Source: Pseudoalteromonas denitrificans DSM 6059 (GTDB lineage Bacteria > Pseudomonadota > Gammaproteobacteria > Enterobacterales > Alteromonadaceae). Taken from it: a stretch of 64,000 bases of DNA. The stretch is from positions 1 through 64,000 of the forward strand of contig NZ_FOLO01000007.1 in the NCBI RefSeq assembly GCF_900112265.1. Reading direction: 5' to 3'. A program made the translations under genes and the position numbers. Below are positions 10,846-21,007 of this stretch, piece after piece (the first letter of the stretch is position 1; the number at the start of each line of letters is the position of its first letter). The notes under the pieces are model-generated. The model did no database searches and was not told the origin of the DNA. It saw nothing but the letters and a program-made list of their open reading frames with translations.

Positions 10846-13233
10846 TTATTCTGAATCTGAGCCATTTACCACTTCTGCTATTGCACTTAATCTCTGCAAA
10901 GCAATATAATTAATAGTGCCTTTTGCATAGGTGCCTTTTCCTGAAAGGGTACCTGCAGGTTTATCCAATAAAATCTCCAACGCTTGATCAACAGTTTTAA
11001 CTGTATATATTTGAAAATAGCCTTTAGAAACCGCATCCTGAACTTCTTGGTTTAAAACTAAATTGACACTATTTGAGTGTGGAACCATTACCCCTTGCTT
11101 ACCCGTTAATCCACGCATTTTACATAACTTGAAGAAGCCTTCTATTTTTTCATTTACCCCACCAATCGCTTGCACTTCACCATGCTGATTTATTGAACCT
11201 GTTAATGCTATTGATTGATCTATCGGTAAACGTGTAATGGCCGAAATAAGTGCGCATAGTTCAGCAAGTGAAGCACTGTCACCATCGATATAACCATAAC
11301 TTTGTTCTATGGCAATACTTGAACTGAGAGTGAGTGCAAAATCTTGTGCATATTTATTGCCTAAATAACCAGTTAATAACATCACACCTTTTGAGTGTAT
11401 CGCTTTACCCAACTCAGCTTCTCTTTCAATATCTAACACACCTTCAGAACCAGCATAGACAGTCGCTGTGATTCTGGCTGGGCTGCCAAAACTGGTATCT
11501 CCCACATGCAATACAGTTAAACCATTCACTTTACCTATCGCTTCACCCTGAGTATCTATTAAAGTATGACCTTCTTTAATATCAGACAACATGCTTTCAC
11601 TCATTTGCCCAGTTCGATATTGTTTGCCTGCAAGCGCCTCACTTATATGATGTGCTTCGATTGTTTTACTCAAATCTTGTTTAGCGTAATAACTTGACTC
11701 ATTTAATAATTCTAAAATATCTGCAAATCGCGCACTGAGTTTTGTTTGATGCTCTGCTTGGCGATAACTAAAGTTTAATAATTCTGCAATGCCTTCTTTA
11801 GTAAGCTCTAACTTGAGAACATCGAGAGCATGCTCTTGTACTTTAGAAATAAACTGATATTGAAACTTATCACTACCTGGAATAAAAAATTCAAAATCGG
11901 CTAAGACTCTAAACTGTTCATTAAACTCCTCGTCATATTCCTGCATTAAATAATATAAATCTCGAGAGCCTAAAAGTACTATTTTCACATCAAGCGGGAT
12001 CAATTGCGGTCGTAAGGTATAATTTCCACCCAAAGCGCTATCTTGCGCTAGCAAGTCATTTTTAATTTGATGTGTTTTTAAAGAAAGTTTGAGTGCATCC
12101 CATAGCTGTGGGCTTGCCATTACTTTATCAGCGTCCATCATTAAATAACCGCCATTTGCTTTATGCAATGCTCCTGATTGAATCGCACGGTAACTGGTGA
12201 TTAATGACCCTTGGTGCGCACCATACTCGACCTTACCAAATACATTACTAAAGGTAGGGTTTGGTTCATAGATAACAGGCGCTGCATCATTTTCTTTATA
12301 AGAAACGAGTAAGTTTGGTGCAAAATAATCGGTAAGCATTCCTCGTTTATCTAAGTCATCTTTATTATCATCTGCTTCAACATCTAACCACTCTAAAACG
12401 GTATCAATCAGCTCACTTTTAATCTCTTTAAGGTATTTTAAAATACCAATTTGCGTATCATATTTAAATTCAAGTTCTTTTAATAAAGGTTTAATCGCTT
12501 GTTCAGCTGTAGATTTTTTTAACTCTCTTAATTTTTCAGAAGACTCTCTTTTCCAACGTGGTAATTCTATTAAAGCATCTATAAGTGCATCTTCTAATTT
12601 TGAAATAACGTCATAAAAATATTGCTTTTGTTCGTCACTTAAAACTGAAAACTCAGCATCATCTAACTGTTTGCCATCTACCACAGGCGCAAAGCTTAAA
12701 ACATCATTCTCTTCAAATAATGCAATGCTATGTTCTGCTGCTACCACTTCAACTTTATCAATCGCAGAGTCATACTTTGTATTAAAAGCACGATCTATCG
12801 CCTTTTTCTTACGTTGAAACCCAGGGTTATCAAAAGCTGCGGGGAAGGTATCCATAATTTCATCAATTAATGAATCCATATCATCACAGAACACCTTACT
12901 TTCACCTGGTTGCAAACAAATGGCAATAGGCTCTCTATGATCGTCATAATTATTAAGGTATAACCATTCAAGGGGGGTTTTTCGTGTTTTACTATGCGTC
13001 ATTAGTTTATTTTCAACCATAGAAAAACGCCCTAATGCAGCCTCCCCCATGACATATAAATTATAGCCAGGCATTTCCATACCTAAAGCAAAATCTATTG
13101 CAGCTTGTGCCCTATTTTGACCAATAAAACTAAGTGATTCGGGATAAGGCGTGTTCATACAGTTTTTTATATGTGCCATATCAATTGTAGGTGTGAGTGC
13201 CCTTGGGCTTAGTGCATTAATTTCTTTATTCAT
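10846..13233 (-). CDS. Lon-like ATP-dependent protease (LonB/YcbZ-type)
   Basis: A 795-residue serine protease of the S16 family with a C-terminal Lon proteolytic domain. The catalytic dyad is visible as Ser653 (GDSAS) and Lys696 (GGVNEKIEG), 43 residues apart as in E. coli Lon. The N-terminal AAA domain is odd: the Walker A region reads GEAALGRFS (about residues 59-67), without the standard GxxGxGK[ST], although a helical insertion and later AAA elements (GGYLMMDADKV) are kept. This fits the AAA_32/YcbZ group rather than LonA. Substrates are unknown. It stands alone, about 90 bp from the zinc-ribbon gene on the same strand. Confidence 0.88.
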   Translation of the reverse strand: MNKEINALSPRALTPTIDMAHIKNCMNTPYPESLSFIGQNRAQAAIDFALGMEMPGYNLYVMGEAALGRFSMVENKLMTHSKTRKTPLEWLYLNNYDDHREPIAICLQPGESKVFCDDMDSLIDEIMDTFPAAFDNPGFQRKKKAIDRAFNTKYDSAIDKVEVVAAEHSIALFEENDVLSFAPVVDGKQLDDAEFSVLSDEQKQYFYDVISKLEDALIDALIELPRWKRESSEKLRELKKSTAEQAIKPLLKELEFKYDTQIGILKYLKEIKSELIDTVLEWLDVEADDNKDDLDKRGMLTDYFAPNLLVSYKENDAAPVIYEPNPTFSNVFGKVEYGAHQGSLITSYRAIQSGALHKANGGYLMMDADKVMASPQLWDALKLSLKTHQIKNDLLAQDSALGGNYTLRPQLIPLDVKIVLLGSRDLYYLMQEYDEEFNEQFRVLADFEFFIPGSDKFQYQFISKVQEHALDVLKLELTKEGIAELLNFSYRQAEHQTKLSARFADILELLNESSYYAKQDLSKTIEAHHISEALAGKQYRTGQMSESMLSDIKEGHTLIDTQGEAIGKVNGLTVLHVGDTSFGSPARITATVYAGSEGVLDIEREAELGKAIHSKGVMLLTGYLGNKYAQDFALTLSSSIAIEQSYGYIDGDSASLAELCALISAITRLPIDQSIALTGSINQHGEVQAIGGVNEKIEGFFKLCKMRGLTGKQGVMVPHSNSVNLVLNQEVQDAVSKGYFQIYTVKTVDQALEILLDKPAGTLSGKGTYAKGTINYIALQRLSAIAEVVNGSDSE

Positions 13234-13324
13234 CCCTTACATTACCTCTCTGGGCTTGTTATTTTATAAGCTTATCATAGGCAGTTTAAGATCTTTGTTT
13301 TTAAATGATTTTATTAACATAGAA

Positions 13325-13801
13325 TTAAGGTGATAACGCTTGCCGCGTAAAATAAATGCCTCCACACTCATTACAAGCAGTTACTTGAGTTGGATGAAAG
13401 CTATGGGTGATATCTCCACATTGTTTACAAACCAGTTCCCCAAATCCGATCCACTGACCTTGATGATATTCTCCATTATGCTTAAAGTCTTCCACTAATG
13501 ATTGCCATTCGAGCTGTGATTTATCGGCAATAACGGCCAATTCACACCAAATTGTTTCTTTAAACTCTTGTAGTGCTAAATCATTATAATGGTTTTGATT
13601 TTGTTGGTAGTGTGATAAATCGAGTAATAAGTTTTTTTGATAAACCGATAGTTGTTTTTCACTTATGTTTTTGAATTTTTTAAATGCTTGCTCCCCCTGC
13701 ATTATTTTTTCAATTAAATGTTTCATTTCATTTTGCTCAACATCTTTTAGCCAAGCATGGAGATCATTTATCCAATCAAAATAATTATTTTTATTATCCA
13801 T
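13325..13801 (-). CDS. Zinc-ribbon protein, DUF1451 (YbeL-like)
   Basis: A 158-residue cytosolic protein with a helical, Gln/Lys/Glu-rich N-terminal part (residues 1-105) and a C-terminal zinc ribbon formed by CKQCGDITH and CNECGG (about residues 125-148). Length and architecture match DUF1451/YbeL. Function is unknown; YbeL-type genes are often near leuS, as here, where it diverges from leuS across a 196-bp promoter region. Confidence 0.85.
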   Translation of the reverse strand: MDNKNNYFDWINDLHAWLKDVEQNEMKHLIEKIMQGEQAFKKFKNISEKQLSVYQKNLLLDLSHYQQNQNHYNDLALQEFKETIWCELAVIADKSQLEWQSLVEDFKHNGEYHQGQWIGFGELVCKQCGDITHSFHPTQVTACNECGGIYFTRQALSP

Positions 13802-13997
13802 GATTTCACCTTTAGCGAATGCCCTCTTGTAATAAGTATAGGTAATTTCATACAGTTATGAACAATTTTTAATAAAATTTAGTTAAGTACCAATCAAACC
13901 TATAAATGTCTCAATCTATTTATTCAATCTGATACAAATTTAGGTTATCCTAACGTCAATTTTTTAGTGATTTTTTGCAATAAGTTTGGAATTGTAA

Positions 13998-16577
13998 ATG
14001 CAAGAGCAATATACCCCGCAAGATATAGAGTCAAAGGTACAAACGTACTGGGACAAAAATAAAGTTTTTAAAGTAACTGAGCAAGAAGATAAAGAAAAGT
14101 TTTACTGCTTATCTATGTTCCCATACCCAAGTGGCCGACTGCACATGGGCCATGTACGTAATTATACTATCGGTGATGTTGTTTCACGTTTCCAACGTCT
14201 GCAAGGTAAAAATGTTATGCAGCCCATGGGCTGGGATGGTTTTGGCTTACCTGCAGAAAATGCAGCTATTAAAAATAATACAGCGCCTGCAAAATGGACT
14301 TATGAAAATATCAACTATATGCGTGATCAATTAAAGCGTTTAGGCTTTGGTTATGATTGGGATCGTGAAATTGCAACCTGTCATCCTGATTACTATAAGT
14401 GGGAACAATGGTTCTTCACTAAGCTATATGAAAAAGGCTTAGTTTATAAAAAAATGTCAACGGTTAACTGGGATCCAGTAGATCAAACTGTGCTTGCTAA
14501 TGAGCAAGTAATTGATGGTAAAGGCTGGCGTTCAGGTGCTTTAGTTGAACAAAAAGAAATTCCACAATGGTTTATTAAAATCACTGACTACGCACAAGAA
14601 TTATTAGACGATTTAGATAAGTTAGATGAATGGCCTGAGCAAGTTAAAACCATGCAACGTAACTGGATTGGTCGTTCAGAAGGTTTAGATATCACATTTA
14701 AGCGTGCAGATACGAATGAAGACCTTTCTATCTACACAACTCGCCCAGATACGATTATGGGTGTGACATATGTTGCTGTTGCAGCAGGTCACCCAATTGC
14801 AATTGAAGCTGCTAAAAATAACGCTGATATTGCTGCATTCAACGAAGAATGTAAAAACACCAAAGTTGCTGAAGCTGATATGGCAACGATGGAGAAAAAA
14901 GGCATTGCAACTGGTTTCTATGCAGTTCATCCATTAACGGGTAAGCAAGTACCAATCTGGATCGCTAATTTTGTATTAATGGGTTACGGCTCAGGTGCTG
15001 TTATGGCTGTTCCAGGTCATGATCAAAGAGATTATGAGTTCGCAACTGCTTACGGCTTAAATATCGAACAAGTTATTACTAACGAAGATAATACAGCTGA
15101 CATAAGCGAAAGCGCATACACAGAAAAAGGCACTTTAGTTAACTCTGCAGAATTTGATGGCCTAGATTTTGAAAAAGCGTTTAATGCCATTGCTGATAAA
15201 GTGACCCAAATGGGCTGTGGTGAGCGTAAAGTTAACTTCCGTTTACGTGATTGGGGTGTAAGTCGCCAGCGTTACTGGGGTTCTCCTATCCCTATGTTAA
15301 GCGATGAAGATGGCCAAACGATTGCCGCACCTGAAGAAATGCTTCCAGTACGTCTACCTGAAGATGTCGTAATGAATGGTGTAACTTCGCCAATTAAAGC
15401 TGATCCTGAGTGGGCTAAAGCTGAAATCAATGGTCAACCTGTTTTTCATGAAACAGATACTTTTGATACTTTTATGGAGTCTTCTTGGTATTACGCCCGT
15501 TACTGTAGTCCACGTAATGATGAAGCCATGTTAGACCCTAAAGAGTCAAACTATTGGTTGCCGGTAAACCAATACATCGGCGGTATTGAACACGCTATTT
15601 TACACTTATTATATTCGCGTTTTTTCCATAAGTTATTACGCGACTTTGGTTTAGTTGACTGTGATGAACCTTTTGAGCGTTTATTATGTCAAGGCATGGT
15701 ATTAGCTGAAACTTTTTATCGTAAAGATGAAAAAGGTGGCGATATTTGGATTGCACCAAGTGATGTTGAAACCGAAAAAGATGAAAAAGGTCGTGTCACT
15801 AAAGCATGGCATAAAGACGATGGTGAACCTGTTTTTGCCGCAGGCACTACCAAGATGTCTAAGTCTAAAAATAACGGTATCGACCCACAAACTGTAATCG
15901 ACCAATATGGTGCTGATACAGTACGTTTATTTATGATGTTTACAGCACCGCCAGAGCAAACTTTAGAATGGTCTGACTCAGGTGTTGAAGGCTCTCATAG
16001 ATTCTTAAAACGTGTTTGGAAATACGCATACGATGTTAAAGCGGCTGGTACTGCTGAACTTAATAAAGATACGCTAACAAATGACCAAAAAGCGCTGCGT
16101 CGTGAGTTACATAAAACCATTGCAAAAGTAACTGATGATTTAAACCGTCGTCAAACTTTTAATACTGCAATTGCAGCGGTAATGGAATTATTAAACAAGT
16201 TAAACAAAGCACCTTTAGCTGATGAGCAAGATATTGCTTTAGCAAACGAAGCATTAACAGCTATTATTATTATGCTTTCACCTATCACGCCACATATCAG
16301 CCACCAGTTATGGCAAACTTTAGGGTTTGAAGGCGATGTGATTGATGCATCTTGGCCAACATTTGATGAAAGTGCACTTGTTGAAGACGAGAAACTAGTC
16401 ATAGTGCAAGTTAACGGTAAAGTACGTGCAAAACTGACTGTTGCTGCAGATGCTGATCAAGAATCAGTTGAAAAAGTTGCTTTTGCAGATGCGACTGTAA
16501 ATAAATTTATTGATGGTAAAACCATTCGTAAAGTAATTTACATTAAAGGCAAAATCTTAAACGTGGTTGCAAATTAA
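13998..16577 (+). CDS. leuS: Leucyl-tRNA synthetase
   Basis: Charges tRNA-Leu with leucine. The 859 residues contain the class I HIGH-type motif HMGHVRN (about residues 51-57), the zinc/editing (CP1) insertion with the threonine-rich editing pocket around residues 220-420, the KMSKS loop ([10 protein letters not shown], about residues 619-628) and an anticodon-binding domain. Size equals that of E. coli LeuS (860). It begins the conserved run leuS-lptE-holA-nadD. Confidence 0.98.
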   Translation: MQEQYTPQDIESKVQTYWDKNKVFKVTEQEDKEKFYCLSMFPYPSGRLHMGHVRNYTIGDVVSRFQRLQGKNVMQPMGWDGFGLPAENAAIKNNTAPAKWTYENINYMRDQLKRLGFGYDWDREIATCHPDYYKWEQWFFTKLYEKGLVYKKMSTVNWDPVDQTVLANEQVIDGKGWRSGALVEQKEIPQWFIKITDYAQELLDDLDKLDEWPEQVKTMQRNWIGRSEGLDITFKRADTNEDLSIYTTRPDTIMGVTYVAVAAGHPIAIEAAKNNADIAAFNEECKNTKVAEADMATMEKKGIATGFYAVHPLTGKQVPIWIANFVLMGYGSGAVMAVPGHDQRDYEFATAYGLNIEQVITNEDNTADISESAYTEKGTLVNSAEFDGLDFEKAFNAIADKVTQMGCGERKVNFRLRDWGVSRQRYWGSPIPMLSDEDGQTIAAPEEMLPVRLPEDVVMNGVTSPIKADPEWAKAEINGQPVFHETDTFDTFMESSWYYARYCSPRNDEAMLDPKESNYWLPVNQYIGGIEHAILHLLYSRFFHKLLRDFGLVDCDEPFERLLCQGMVLAETFYRKDEKGGDIWIAPSDVETEKDEKGRVTKAWHKDDGEPVFAAGTTKMSKSKNNGIDPQTVIDQYGADTVRLFMMFTAPPEQTLEWSDSGVEGSHRFLKRVWKYAYDVKAAGTAELNKDTLTNDQKALRRELHKTIAKVTDDLNRRQTFNTAIAAVMELLNKLNKAPLADEQDIALANEALTAIIIMLSPITPHISHQLWQTLGFEGDVIDASWPTFDESALVEDEKLVIVQVNGKVRAKLTVAADADQESVEKVAFADATVNKFIDGKTIRKVIYIKGKILNVVAN

Positions 16578-16605
16578 TATGCCTTTGTTTTTTAATCAAG
16601 TGATG

Positions 16606-17097
16606 ATGAATTACAAGCAGTTCATAGCAGTTTTACTATGTGCTCTTGTCCTGAGTGGCTGCGGCTTTAAATTAAAAAAAGCTTCAGTATTACCACAGGA
16701 GTTGCGGTACCTGACAGTCACTTCAGATGATGCTAAATCAGCATTATATCGCCAACTTAAAAAACAATTAATCAAAGCTAAGGTCGATTTTTCTGATAAT
16801 GCAAATGGCCGACAAGCGAATAGCCCGCAGCTTATTTTAAATAGAGATAAGCTAGACAGACGTACATTATCTTTATTTAAAAATGGACAAGTTGCGGAAT
16901 ATGAACTGACTTACCATGTTGCATATCAATTAATTCGCCCTGGTGAAAAATTAGTACAGCAAAAATTTGAGCTTTATCGCACTTACCAAGATGATCCAAA
17001 CCAAGCCTTAGCAAAAGCAAAAGAGCTAGATATTATCTTAGCCGAAATGCGATTACAGGCAAGCGATAGGATCATAAGAGAGTTATCTCAACTATGA
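16606..17097 (+). CDS. lptE: LPS assembly lipoprotein LptE
   Basis: Outer membrane lipoprotein that plugs the LptD barrel and helps insert lipopolysaccharide. With the ATG at 16606 it has 163 residues; the lipobox LSGC places the lipidated cysteine at residue 19. The body shows the mixed beta/alpha LptE pattern (RLQASDRIIRELSQL at the end is a usual C-terminal helix). Several in-frame starts exist upstream (TTG 16567, ATG 16579, ATG 16603); the later ones give a normal signal peptide length. It follows leuS directly and precedes holA. Confidence 0.92.
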   Translation: MNYKQFIAVLLCALVLSGCGFKLKKASVLPQELRYLTVTSDDAKSALYRQLKKQLIKAKVDFSDNANGRQANSPQLILNRDKLDRRTLSLFKNGQVAEYELTYHVAYQLIRPGEKLVQQKFELYRTYQDDPNQALAKAKELDIILAEMRLQASDRIIRELSQL

Positions 17098-17129
17098 TCT
17101 TTTGTTACCAAAATGGCGTACAGTAACCT

Positions 17130-18167
17130 GTGCGCTGTTATGTAAATCAATTACCTGCACAACTAAATAAAAACTTAAACCCTTTTTATTTGGTTATGGG
17201 TGAAGAGCCCTTCCAAGTACAAAAATGTACTAATGATATTCGTAAACAGGCTAAAAAAAATGGTTTTGATGAAGTCATCAAATTCAGTATTTTACCGCAA
17301 TTTGATTGGAATGAAATTGCTCAAGAATACAACAGCTTGTCACTATTTAGTGATAAACGTATCATTGAAATTGACTTAGCTGAACAAAAAACCGGACAAA
17401 CTGGCGCAAAATTTTTAAAATCTTTAGCGGAACACATCAACCCTGATTGTATTGTTATCATTAAAGGCAATAAAGCAGGTCAAGACATTCAAAGAACAGC
17501 CTGGTTTAAAGCACTAGACAAACAGGGACTATTTATTCCTTGTTACGAAATTACAGATAATCATTTAAATACTTGGCTAAATCAGCAATGCCAAAATTTA
17601 TCATTAAAATTAGATCATCAAGCCAAACAATTCTTATTAGAGTCAACCCAAGGTAATTTGCTCGCAACCCATCAGGAACTCGAAAAATTAGTTTTACTTT
17701 ATGCAAATAAGCCCATAACTAAAGCAGATCTGACGAGTGTTTTATTAAACCAATCTAAGTTTGATATTTTTGATTTGTCAGATGCCTTACTACAAGGGAA
17801 CCTTGACAACATAGTTAATATAATCAGTAATATCAAAAAAAATCATGGTGAAGTCACCAGTGTCAGCTGGGCTATAACACGCGATGCACAACAGTTATTG
17901 GATATGAGCCAAGCACTTCAATTAGGTGAAAATACAAATCAACTATTCAAAAAGCATAATATATGGAAAAACAAGCAAGCACTTTACCAAAATGCCCTAA
18001 ACCGTATTCCATTAGCACAATTAAAACATATCATTATTTTACTTGCTCAATTTGATATCAGTTATAAAAGTGGATTGCTGGTTTCTCCTTGGCAAGCGCT
18101 AGCTCATATAGGTGTATGTTTTACACAAACATTTTCAGTTTCATTACCCATTTATAACGAAGACTAA
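17130..18167 (+). CDS. holA: DNA polymerase III subunit delta
   Basis: Delta subunit of the clamp loader: opens the beta sliding clamp so that it can be loaded on DNA. The 345 residues align with E. coli HolA over the whole length (YLVMGEEPF at the N-terminus; KGNKAGQDIQRTAWFKAL around residues 112-129, matching the E. coli GNK...AWF stretch). The start is a GTG at 17130, chosen because it places MRCYVNQLPAQLN where E. coli begins MIRLYPEQLRAQLN. Between lptE and nadD, as expected. Confidence 0.94.
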   Translation: MRCYVNQLPAQLNKNLNPFYLVMGEEPFQVQKCTNDIRKQAKKNGFDEVIKFSILPQFDWNEIAQEYNSLSLFSDKRIIEIDLAEQKTGQTGAKFLKSLAEHINPDCIVIIKGNKAGQDIQRTAWFKALDKQGLFIPCYEITDNHLNTWLNQQCQNLSLKLDHQAKQFLLESTQGNLLATHQELEKLVLLYANKPITKADLTSVLLNQSKFDIFDLSDALLQGNLDNIVNIISNIKKNHGEVTSVSWAITRDAQQLLDMSQALQLGENTNQLFKKHNIWKNKQALYQNALNRIPLAQLKHIIILLAQFDISYKSGLLVSPWQALAHIGVCFTQTFSVSLPIYNED

Positions 18168-18168
18168 T

Positions 18169-18801
18169 ATGATAGGTATTTTTGGCGGCACTTTTGATCC
18201 TATTCATTTAGGTCATTTAAATATTGCTGAACATTGCACTAAACAACTTTCACTAGAAAAACTCTATTTTATGCCTTGCGCTACACCACCACACAAGTCA
18301 TCAGCTAATGTAAGTGCCGATGACCGTAAAAACATGATAAATTTAGCTATAAAATATAATAAAAAGTTTGATTTAGATACAAGAGAACTTAATCGCACAG
18401 GTGCTTCATATACTATTTTAAGTTTACGTGAACTTAATGTGAAATTCCCAGATCAAAGCATACTTTTTTTAATTGGTATGGATTCATTAAACACGCTAGA
18501 TACCTGGTATCACTGGCAAGAAATCACGCAATTATGCCATCTCGTTATTTGCCAAAGACCCGGCCAAACTTTTAATCCGTCAGTAAATACATTAAATTAT
18601 TTAGCACAAGCCAAAACTAGTAACATTGAAAGTTTAAAGTCTCATAAAGCTGGTAAAGCTTATTTTTTGAAAACCCCCACATTGGATGTTTCTTCAACAA
18701 ATATCAGAGAAAATATAACTCAGTTTGACTCAATAACGAATTTACTTCCAAAAGCAGTCTGCCAATATATAGCACAGAACAACTTATATTTTAGCGCTTG
18801 A
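18169..18801 (+). CDS. nadD: Nicotinate-nucleotide adenylyltransferase
   Basis: Transfers AMP from ATP to nicotinate mononucleotide in NAD synthesis. From the ATG at 18169 the protein has 210 residues and starts directly with the nucleotidyltransferase motif GIFGGTFDPIHLGHLN (HxGH at the end). The second motif SSTNIRE (about residues 181-187) is the family's ISSTxIR. An upstream in-frame start at 18112 would overlap holA and add 19 residues not seen in the family. It starts 1 bp after the holA stop, so the pair is translationally coupled. Confidence 0.95.
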   Translation: MIGIFGGTFDPIHLGHLNIAEHCTKQLSLEKLYFMPCATPPHKSSANVSADDRKNMINLAIKYNKKFDLDTRELNRTGASYTILSLRELNVKFPDQSILFLIGMDSLNTLDTWYHWQEITQLCHLVICQRPGQTFNPSVNTLNYLAQAKTSNIESLKSHKAGKAYFLKTPTLDVSSTNIRENITQFDSITNLLPKAVCQYIAQNNLYFSA

Positions 18802-18868
18802 ATTTTCACTCCTGTAATTTATCGTTTGATGATAATATTATTATATAAAAATCAAAATATACTGCACC

Positions 18869-19555
18869 ATGACAAATAAATACCTTGAACGATGGCAAGA
18901 AAAATTTCAACTGTTTGTAATTGACCAAATGGTGGAAGATCCAGCCCATGATATTGCTCATATTAAACGGGTTGTCACCAGCGGAGTTAAATTAGGCATA
19001 AAAGAAAATGCTGATTTAAACATCGTTATTCCAGCATGTTGGTTACATGATTGTGTCAACATCCCAAAAACCTCTGAACTTCGCTCTCAGGGCTCTAGAT
19101 TAAGTGCTGACAGAGCAATTAAATATCTTAAAGAGGTAAGTTATCCTGCTGAGTTTTATGATGCTATTCACCATGCAATTACAGCCCACAGTTTTACCGC
19201 AAATATTGAAACTCGCACTCTTGAAGCTAAAGTTGTACAAGATGCTGACCGTTTAGATGCGTTAGGTGCCGTTGGTTTATCTCGATGCCTTATGTTAGGT
19301 GCAACATGGCAAAGTAAACTTTATCATTTTGAAGACCCATTTTCACAAAATAGAGAACTAGATGATAAAAATTTTTGCATAGATCATTTTTTTGTTAAGT
19401 TACAAGGCCTGGTTAACACAATGAAAACACCTTCCGGGATAGGTGAAGCAGAAAATAGATGGCAATTTATGGTTGAATATCTAGAGCAACTAGGCCATGA
19501 AACAGGTATTGTATTTAAACAAAAACAAGAAAAAAATATTAGTTTAATCAAATAA
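18869..19555 (+). CDS. HD-domain phosphohydrolase
   Basis: A 228-residue metal-dependent phosphohydrolase of the HD superfamily (YedJ-like). Metal-binding residues are visible as His in HDIAHIKRV (about residues 23-31), the HD pair in WLHDCVN (about 57-63), His in HAITAHSF and Asp in VQDADRLDALGAVGLSR (about 122-138), all in the normal order. The substrate is unknown; relatives act on nucleotides. It sits 68 bp after nadD and 40 bp before a small unknown gene on the same strand. Confidence 0.87.
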   Translation: MTNKYLERWQEKFQLFVIDQMVEDPAHDIAHIKRVVTSGVKLGIKENADLNIVIPACWLHDCVNIPKTSELRSQGSRLSADRAIKYLKEVSYPAEFYDAIHHAITAHSFTANIETRTLEAKVVQDADRLDALGAVGLSRCLMLGATWQSKLYHFEDPFSQNRELDDKNFCIDHFFVKLQGLVNTMKTPSGIGEAENRWQFMVEYLEQLGHETGIVFKQKQEKNISLIK

Positions 19556-19594
19556 AAGCTAATCTATTAAGATAAGATTTATATAGGTGATAAT

Positions 19595-19921
19595 GTGACT
19601 GAACTCCCAGCAGAAAAAAAATTATCAGTATTATTTAGGCTTGAACCCGGATGTTTAGGACCTGAAGGCGCTGAATTAATTGAAGGTTTTTGTAATTTTG
19701 CAAATTCTAACATCAATGAACTGCCCTATGCTTCTTATCAATTTGTACCTAGATTTGATAAAAACTTACCTGAATGGGAGTATAAAATTAACTCTAGAAA
19801 CTTAAATAACGATAGAGTGTCATCTTATTTAGCTATTTTTGGACAGGTTAAAAACCAGTTTGAGGAGAGTTTAGAAGAGCAGGTAACTGAGTATATTGAG
19901 ATTTATTTAGACAGAACATAA
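19595..19921 (+). CDS. Conserved-looking unknown protein, 108 residues
   Basis: Not recognised. Starts at GTG with AGGTG 5 bp before it. The acidic protein has no signal peptide or membrane segment; the first half (LSVLFRLEPGCLGPEGAELIEGF) and the end (EEQVTEYIEIYLDRT) look like a compact alpha/beta fold. It begins 40 bp after the HD-domain gene and may share its transcript. Its stop codon touches the left arm of a long inverted repeat. Confidence 0.6.
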   Translation: MTELPAEKKLSVLFRLEPGCLGPEGAELIEGFCNFANSNINELPYASYQFVPRFDKNLPEWEYKINSRNLNNDRVSSYLAIFGQVKNQFEESLEEQVTEYIEIYLDRT

Positions 19922-19982
19922 TTCTGCAGGCTGAACTTTATTAAATAACCTCGGTGATAAAATAAAGTTCAAGCTACAGAAT
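19921..19982. repeat. 22-bp inverted repeat (long hairpin)
   Basis: Bases 19921-19942 pair with 19961-19982 at 19 of 22 positions around an 18-base loop; the inner part (TGAACTTTATT against AATAAAGTTCA) is perfect. It starts on the last base of the stop codon at 19919-19921 and lies between convergent genes. There is no T run, so it is either a transcript-end hairpin or a small palindromic repeat. Confidence 0.6.
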
Positions 19983-20002
19983 TATTTACAGGGTTTAATG
20001 CA

Positions 20003-20128
20003 CTATAAAGATAGTAACTTATACCAGCCCAAAATCGCATTCAAACAACCAACCCCAGCAAATACAATTAGAAACACTAAAAAATATTTAAAATTAAACG
20101 GGTCTTTAAACTCACCTTGATGGCTCAT
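20003..20128 (-). CDS. Small single-pass membrane peptide, 41 residues
   Basis: Found by hand translation. ATG at 20128, preceded by AAAGG 8 bp upstream; 41 codons ending in TAG at 20003. The peptide has a hydrophilic start (MSHQGEFKDPFNFKY) and one strong transmembrane helix (FLVFLIVFAGVGCLNAILGW, residues 16-35). It lies 115 bp downstream of hvfC on the same strand; a possible promoter (TTTATT, 17 bp, TATTAT) is present in the gap, so it may be separately expressed. No family recognised; its link to the Hvf system is only positional. Confidence 0.5.
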   Translation of the reverse strand: MSHQGEFKDPFNFKYFLVFLIVFAGVGCLNAILGWYKLLSL

Positions 20129-20243
20129 ATTTCTTTACCTTTATTGATTAAACACAGACGCGGCGCAATAATAGAGCAATTTTTGCAATCAATAAAGCTT
20201 GAAGCTATGAAAAATCTCACATTTAAAACATAAACTCGATAAT

Positions 20244-21005
20244 TTAAATTTTTGTAACTAAAATCCCCTTTTCAGCCAATGAGATTAAAACCGAAATAGC
20301 ACCTTGTTTTATTACATTTAAGGCTAAACCTTGAGCTTGAATATGTATTTGGTCGCATAACGTTTCAAAAATAATACCTGGATGTTCAGTAATTATTTGC
20401 AACATAAGTGCAGTCATAGCATTAATGGCAATAAACCTAACTTCATCACCTGAATCTCTAAATACAATGATGTAACTAGGTTCATCAGGCGCATTTTCAG
20501 GCTGATAATCAATACTAATATGATGCACTGGATATTGATAACTTAAAGACCAAGATAAACTCGATAAAAACAACGCTGTTGACTCTAAATATTCAACTTC
20601 AAAAGTAAGTTCTTTTTCATTCTGATCTCTTATAGAAATATCCAATTCCACCCATTCATAATGTGCAAGCTCAAGCATAAAATCAGGATCACTAGGCTTC
20701 ATTTGATATTCATTGCTTAAAAATGCAATAAATTCCTGTGATATTTCTAAAAAATAAGGTGTCTCGCAATCATGCTCAATAAAAAATTGACGGACCAAAG
20801 TAACCCAAGCTTTATCTTCATAAAGAGATTTAAGAACAGGGAAAGCTGATGCAACAAAGCCTTCAATATTATTAAAAAATAAATCACTATATATGGCCAT
20901 ACGCCGAGGCTCTACATCAGAGGGAACGCTTGTATTTAAAGGGTTACGAATATGCGCCATAAACTGGGCTTGTATGTCTTTAAAATCAATTTCTTTTGAC
21001 GACAT
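20244..21005 (-). CDS. hvfC: HvfC-type partner protein of the MNIO enzyme (DUF2063)
   Basis: A 253-residue protein with an N-terminal DUF2063 domain (residues about 10-95: IRNPL, then RRMAIYSDLFFNNIEGFV and the SAFPVLKSL helix) and a C-terminal part typical of the partner proteins (HvfC/BufC type). In characterised systems the partner binds the precursor peptide and the MNIO iron enzyme, and is required for cysteine modification. The gene begins 2 bp after the hvfB stop, so the two are co-translated. Assignment rests on domain pattern and on the three-gene context. Confidence 0.88.
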   Translation of the reverse strand: MSSKEIDFKDIQAQFMAHIRNPLNTSVPSDVEPRRMAIYSDLFFNNIEGFVASAFPVLKSLYEDKAWVTLVRQFFIEHDCETPYFLEISQEFIAFLSNEYQMKPSDPDFMLELAHYEWVELDISIRDQNEKELTFEVEYLESTALFLSSLSWSLSYQYPVHHISIDYQPENAPDEPSYIIVFRDSGDEVRFIAINAMTALMLQIITEHPGIIFETLCDQIHIQAQGLALNVIKQGAISVLISLAEKGILVTKI

Positions 21006-21007
21006 AA

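Noticed and set aside
13943..13956. Short inverted repeat TTAGG-TTAT-CCTAA upstream of leuS as an operator
   Set aside because: Five-base arms in AT-rich DNA are expected by chance; no second site or known motif supports it.
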